From: Aquila chrysaetos chrysaetos
Taxonomy: Eukaryota; Chordata; Aves; Accipitriformes; Accipitridae
Direction of reading: 5' to 3'
Length of the DNA stretch: 64,000 bases
Assembly: GCF_900496995.4 (NCBI RefSeq)
Contig: NC_044007.1
Location: forward strand, 76,112,742-76,176,741
Shown here: piece by piece, positions 58,703 to 64,000 of the stretch
Layout of the letters: every line of letters begins with the position of its first letter
How positions within the stretch are numbered: position 1 is the first letter of the stretch
Notes under the pieces: model-generated
The model's input: only the letters and a program-made list of their open reading frames with translations
What the model was told of the DNA's origin: nothing
Database searches by the model: none
Translations under genes and position numbers: made by a program

Positions 58703-60627
58703 AAGGTGCAAAGATTTTGAATATTTACCTTTTTTTGAGTAAAACCCATCCAATCTATTTTAGTTTGGTCAAGGATGGATCTGATCTCATTTCTACTTAT
58801 ATTACACAGGAGTTTATCCACTGCTTCAGTTGGCAGAACCCTCTACTATGATCAAGAGCAGTATAGTCAAGTTTATACCAGAGTTCCCATTTCAGCTTGA
58901 TTTTCAAATCTTTTCATTTTATGTGTCTCTAAAATCATGATGTGGTATACCGAAGAGCTGACTCCCTGCAGGTAATAAAATATTTTGCGGAGTTTTATTT
59001 GGGGGGGAGAGGGATAAAATGAACAGGACTTGAACTGTAACTGTCAAAGAAAATGGGAATTTTACACTGGGATGAAGGTAGACTTAATTGAGAGACATGA
59101 GGGAAGAGGAAGGAGTGAGAAAAGGGAGAGACATCTATGTGTACTGGGAAATAAAAAAATCATGTTGTATAGGCCAATACTGCTGTGAGAGATAGAGGAT
59201 AATGAAGAAGTTAGCATTTCCTTAATCCTCCTGGTCTTTTTTAAATAAATCACTGTTTCATATGGTGAGTCTCACTTTCTTCACACCCATTTCCATCATA
59301 CAGGATTAAGTAACAAATCGGTTGTCTTCTCAGGAAGAAATGTGCCAAAACACATACTAAATCCATGAATAAAACTATGAGACACAAGTCTTCCTCTTAC
59401 TTCAATCTAGATATCCTTTATTTTCTAAATTTGAACTTGCTGTCTTTGCCTGCACGGTACTGTTTTCTGGAAGAGCTTGGATTTGTGAACATCACAACAC
59501 GTCCTAAGCTAAATTTTGTTTTCCTCTAGTTATGCTCTATTTCACTACTGCTCAGAATTGCAGCCATCTCAAGGTACTATATCCAGAATGTTTAAAAGAC
59601 AAGTTAAAAGCCTGTATTAGCTTAAGATCCTATAGCTCTCTTACCCTTCCAGCTTTTATTTCCATCTGAGTTTTCATCCTTTCTCTTTTTCATCAAAACC
59701 CGAAGATGGGGAGCAGAAAACATCTTGTGGTAGAAAGGAGAAGCAGTTCTGTGGCACCTGTTCTCTTTGATCTGCTGGTTGGCCACTCATCACAACCGCT
59801 CACACTGCACCACATATCTGTCCTTCTGCCCCTTCTTGTCCTCTTCTTCCCAATGGCAAACTGCCCTTCCCTCCATAGACCATCTCTTCCACCTTTTCAG
59901 CTCATTCTGGTTACCTTCCTTTCTTACCGATGTAGTTTCGCGGCTTGACTATGCACATGTTATTTCCTCTAGAAACACAAATTGATGCGTATGGTCTACC
60001 ACGTGTTTACATTGACTTTAGAGAATTTTGGATGTAATCCTCTCCTGCAAAGTATGGACTGTAAAGCAATATGTTATTTCTTCCTTGTTGGTTCTAGAGT
60101 GTTCCATGTAATACTGCAAACTCAGTCCTCGCCTTGCACACAGCATTCAGAAAGTTGCTGAATGTTGCTTCTGTACTGTACATTTATTGACTGAAACATT
60201 TGAGTTGTTGCTTTTCACACTGGTAATTTTAGAGCACAGATGCCTAGCATGTTTACTCACATACCAGGGCTCACATTTAATGAGCAAAATGTCAAGTATA
60301 TTGTTATCCACCATAAAAACTGTGAAAAATATCCTTGCCATCTGCAGTGTGCCTTCTGCTTCAGCCTAAAAGACTTTTACAAGCAATTATATTAAATTAA
60401 CATTAAAGTCAATATTTATAAATGGAACCACCTCTAAAGGGCCGGATCTTCTCCCCTCCCACACCCCCTGTTCCTCCGGGAGTTAACGAGCTGGGGAGGA
60501 GGCTGGGTGCAGGAAGGGGAGCCGAGTCGCGCTTGGCTCCTGGTTGCAGTCAGCCGGAATAATCTCTCCACGCTAAGGAAGCAGCAGAAACAGAAGAGTG
60601 GCACTAAACGGTATTGACAGTGTCTGA
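58703..60627. other. non-coding stretch
   Basis: AT-rich with no recognisable gene. A GGGCCGGATCTTC word at about 60439-60451 resembles the terminus of the MITE-like family found 190 bases later, but no body follows it. Confidence 0.5.
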
Positions 60628-60763
60628 GGGCCAGATCCCGTGCTGATGTCAGTTGGTGTAACTTCATTGTCTTCACTGAAGTGACGCAGCAAGCATAAAT
60701 CAGCACGGCTCAGCTGACTTACGTAGCATGGTGTTTGATTTGTGCCAGCTGAGGATTGAGCCC
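60628..60763. mobile_element. palindromic MITE-like amniote repeat, near-complete copy
   Basis: Starts GGGCCAGATCCCGTGCTGAT, continues GTTGGTGTAACTTCATTGTC and TTCACTGAAGTGACGC, and ends TGTGCCAGCTGAGGATTGAG then CCC. The outer ends are imperfect inverted repeats (GGGCCAGATCC against GGGCTCAATCC). The centre, CTTCATTGTCTTCACTGAAG, is itself nearly palindromic. This matches a repeat family common in turtles, crocodilians and old bird DNA that reads GGGCCAGATCCTCAGCTGGT, GTAAATxGGCxTAGCTCCAT, TGACTTCAATGGAGCTA and back. Likely a non-autonomous DNA transposon; the name is uncertain. Confidence 0.62.
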
Positions 60764-60873
60764 AAAATAACATTCATGAAATGGATGGTGGATAGCAAAG
60801 CTGAAAGTGGGATTTGATAGACTGCCACAAAACAAGATAGCATCTTCCAAGAAAATATTTTCTATTTCTCCAC

Positions 60874-61001
60874 CAAATGTAAGCCTCTCTGGGGCAAGAA
60901 CCAACCATTTGTTCTAACTTTTTATGGTGCTGAGGACAATGGAGATCTCATCTGTCGCTAAAGCCTGTAGCTTGTCCTGCAAGAATAATAAAATTAATAA
61001 C
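60874..61001 (+). mobile_element. MIR/CORE-SINE-associated amniote repeat, third copy
   Basis: Order of landmarks: AATGTAAGCCTCTCTGGGGC, AAGAACCAACCATTTGTTCT, TTTTTATGGTGCTGAGGACA, ATGGAGATCTC and AATAATAAAATTAATAA. Same layout as the copy at 38.9 kb and the reverse of the one at 5.4 kb. It lies 110 bases after the MITE-like element. Confidence 0.65.
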
Positions 61002-61749
61002 TACTACAAAAATGTTCTTCTCCGGACAGGCTATGACATTTTTGCTCTTGCAAAGCCTTCCATCCCAGCATGATTATTGTGTTGCAGGACTGAGATTTAA
61101 GCACATTTTGAAAAAATGCTGTTGTCCACTGCTGTTATCCCAACGTCCAGAAGCAGCTGAAATTCCAGCCGGACCTTTATGGGGCAGAGCTGATGAACCA
61201 AAGCCAGAACATGCTCCCTCGGAGAGGCGAACAAAGATAACTTTTGCCATTTGTTCCAGCTGTTCTGCCAAGTCGCCCACATACCCTCGGCTCCACCAGG
61301 CTCATCTGAACTGCAGTCTAGCACGGACATCATGAAAGCTGGCCGCTCCTACGACTGGAGGCAAACGAAACAGAGAAAGGTAGCATAACCATATAATCAT
61401 CACTGCCTTGCCTTTTCCCCGTACACATGTTGAACAAGAGGATCAGGGAGAAAATTGCTCCAGTAATTAGCAAACATAGCATAAATATTTATCAAGGAAA
61501 CCCCAGGTCAAATGGATTTTAAAATTTTTATTTAGAGTTGTTTAGATGTAAACATATTTCCTTAATTGGACTTTAAGAAGGGCACTCACATGCTTCCTTT
61601 TGAGCATTTTTAATATAATCATCTCTTGGGCAATTAGGCCACTCGCTAAGCCACAAATCTTATCTTTCACACTGGTGAGTCATAAATAAGGACTGAGTCA
61701 CAAATAGACCAGACAGACAAATGGTGGCAGGAAGGAAATAAGATTGGCT
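61002..61749. other. AT-rich non-coding stretch with paired AP-1 words
   Basis: Contains AT-rich sequence with forkhead-like TGTAAACA and two identical TGAGTCA words at 61676-61682 and 61694-61700. No coding exon recognised; the 107-codon frame at 61012-61335 has no known domain. It could be an enhancer-like segment, but this is inference. Confidence 0.4.
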
Positions 61750-61990
61750 GTGAATATATTTAGGCTGGAAATTAGAAGATGGCTGCAGACTACCTGAGGA
61801 CTGCAATTCTGATACAGTTTTCGAACTGGGAGGAATTGAGGGGAGAGAAGTAACTTAAATTGCTTTACCATTTAGCTTGATAAGCTCATGAAAAGGATTG
61901 TACGCTAAGTAGGAGAATTTCTTAGGACTGAATTGGACAATAGGAGCCCTCAAGTATTCAGTTTCTGCCTGCCATGACTATCTGCAAAGT
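61750..61990 (+). mobile_element. ancient CR1 LINE fragment
   Basis: ATATATTTAGGCTGGAAATT followed by AGAAGATGGCTGCAGA is the CR1 ORF2 landmark TxTxTTTAGGCTGGAAATTAGAAG. Further on, CATTTAGCTTGATAAGCTCA and TGAAAAGGATTGTA correspond to the CTxGATAAGTTTATGGAGG region. The intervening TTTCGAACTGGGAGG part is degenerate. The frame is broken and the right boundary is uncertain. Confidence 0.7.
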
Positions 61991-64000
61991 AGAGGGTTAG
62001 CAGCCTGATTACCCAAGTTGTCCCAGCCAGTGCCGTTGTTACCAGTGGTCCTTAGGACCTACAGCAGGGTCTTACAGCCCCTTACGGCAGGGGCAGACGG
62101 ACCGGGTACAACTATGCCAGTGTCATCACACATTCAAGGCTCTATTTAATGCAGAATCCAGCGTTTGCACTGTGAGTTTGCAGCGGTGCGGCTTTGGTGC
62201 AAAACCCTCCTCTCAGAGGAAGGGAGAACAGCTTGACTTCTTATGATTGCATTCGAGGTCAAGTTCAATTATGGGGTATTCAATGATGGGCTGCACCTAA
62301 TAAGATGGAGATCAGCTAATAGCTCTATCAGCTAATGAAATGTTTTCCACTGTTTGACCAGCACAATGACTTTCTGTCGTGCAATCAGAGTTCCTGGGAA
62401 CTGTTGTAATACAAATAATGGGACTTAGGATGTTGGGCTACTCTTTACTGGCTTCTGTATTTTTCAAGGACAAAGGGAGACTGGGATTTTTGCTGGTCAT
62501 GGAAGACAATTTACTTTTACTTCCTTTGTGTAAGTAACACCGAATATGCTGATGTACCAAATAATATAGGCTGGAAGGGTGTCTGAGTACATGAATGCTA
62601 TCTGTTAAACGAACAAAGTCCCATGTCTGTCAAAGCATGGGTTTCACTGCGCCTTCCAGTTCCACACCAGCTCTGTTCTGCACCAGCAGCCTTGTCTCTA
62701 AATGTGATCCTTGCTTTGCTGTGACATGGTGTGTCTCAAAAATGCTGTGCTTTTAATCGGTCCCTACAGCACGGATGCACATCCCGTACCATATTGGCCA
62801 CATCAAGTTTTTTTACCGGTATATCCAGGGCACAGCCTGCTCCCTCTTGTTCGCTTTCCTGCATGCCCTTTGGTCTCTGTCCTATCACATGATACAGGTA
62901 CTGGTGTTTCCCAGAGATATTCATGCTTGGTTATGCAGCAGGAATGCATACGACATGATCTTGAAATTATATAGCCATGTATGATTATCATGTGATACCA
63001 GATGCCTGCATTTTCTTATGATGAGGGCCATGTTCCCCAGACAGTGCTCTGCGCATCTGAATGAAAGGATCCTTCGATTGCAAGTATCGGGGCTATCTGA
63101 CCACAAGGTTCAGTACTAGTATTTTAGGGTCAGTTACTGCTTGTTTTCTGCAAACTTACAATTAGGTAGTGTTTTCCTGTCCTGGAGAAATAGTTCTATT
63201 TCTTGCTCTCTCTTAACATTTGGTCAGTCCACACGTGGCAATAGAAAGGTGCCCTACCTCATTGCCTCAATGTGTGAAAAGGTTTTAAGTAGACAAAAAC
63301 CATAAAGACCTCAATGTATCTCACTTCAGTTTTCTAGAAATAAAGAACAATTAAAATATTAGTATGTAAGCAATTAAAATAAAAAGTGACTTTTAACTAT
63401 GCAATATGCGTTGCAGAGTTTACAGATGAAGAAATCAAGTCTGACTTGAACTTGCACTTTGACCTCACTGGGACCAGAACTGCATGCTAGTATATAACAC
63501 AGCCTGCTTTCTTGAAAAGTGGCCTGTCAGGGTATGTGTCAGCATTGAAATACATTCAGATTAATACATTAATTAAATTCTATAAAGCAAAAGACCTTTT
63601 TTAAAACTAAAGTATATTTGTTGTTTGCATACTAACGTTCTGAACTGCTAGTTGAAAAAAGGGATTTGCCTCTCCAGAAACTTGTCTTTTTTGTCTCCTA
63701 TATGTGGTTTGCCATTGGTTCAGCTTTCTTTTTCTCCTTCACTGACCTACATGGTGAAGATCATTCTAAAAGGATTTCTGTTTTGAAAGAGTCAACTTTC
63801 AAAAATCCCTGAGAAATCACCCTTCCATAAGCACGAAACAAAATCTTTGTGAGCTGAATCCCCACTTCAAATCAAGCCAAAGTTCCCAAATCTAAGTGCT
63901 GTTGTGAGCTTTGCAAACCATGCCACGTATCTCACACAACACACACCTGAAGATAACGTTTGGCTGATACGTGTTTTTCTAGCTCCACTTCTACAGTGAG
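61991..64000. other. non-coding stretch to the end of the window
   Basis: No gene, RNA or identifiable repeat. Frames are below about 90 codons. AT-rich at 63.3-63.7 kb. Confidence 0.5.

Noticed and set aside
61550..61562. TGTAAACAT as part of a miR-30 gene
   Set aside because: It matches only the seed region. The rest of the mature sequence and the hairpin partner are absent.
1..64000. tRNA, 5S, U6, 7SK, CRISPR arrays or bacterial-type operons
   Set aside because: I looked for conserved internal promoter words, known snRNA starts and regularly spaced repeats and found none. The sequence has vertebrate, not prokaryotic, character.

Overview
The window looks like vertebrate nuclear DNA, most likely from a bird. 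The LINE remnants I can recognise are all of the CR1 class. There are also old amniote-wide repeats: MIR/CORE-SINE-like copies and palindromic MITE-like copies. I see no L1, Alu or other mammalian families. Recognisable repeats make up only a few percent of the sequence, which fits a bird better than a turtle or crocodilian, although several repeats are of types I associate with those groups. This identification is inference; no gene name anchors it.

I could not support a single protein-coding gene, tRNA, rRNA or known microRNA. The open reading frames are short, occur on both strands and match no family I recognise. The longest (219 codons, minus strand, 19930-20589) is near what chance gives in 64 kb. 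The window is best read as intergenic sequence or the inside of a very long intron.

Layout. 0-7 kb is ordinary non-coding DNA with one reverse-oriented MIR-like SINE at 5.4 kb. A compact, dense CpG island lies at 7.16-7.57 kb, followed at once by an old palindromic transposon remnant. The stretch from 12 to 17.25 kb is GC-rich and ends in a GGGGAC hexanucleotide array and other G-runs. An ancient CR1 follows at 17.6-17.9 kb. From 18 to 29 kb there are smaller GC-rich patches, including one with a Z-DNA-prone tract beside a TATA-like sequence at 21.6 kb. A stretch at 31.2-32.5 kb ends in A25 and is bounded by a 9-bp direct repeat, so it may be a retro-inserted copy. The right half is more AT-rich. 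It carries a minus-strand avian-type CR1 at 36 kb, plus-strand CR1 remnants at 42, 55.9-56.2 and 61.8 kb, microsatellites, and a cluster of old repeats at 60.6-62.0 kb.

The most useful leads are the CpG island, the candidate retro-insert, the G-quadruplex and Z-DNA-prone tracts, and a possible exon at 56.4-56.6 kb. I found nothing that amounts to a new multi-gene biological system.
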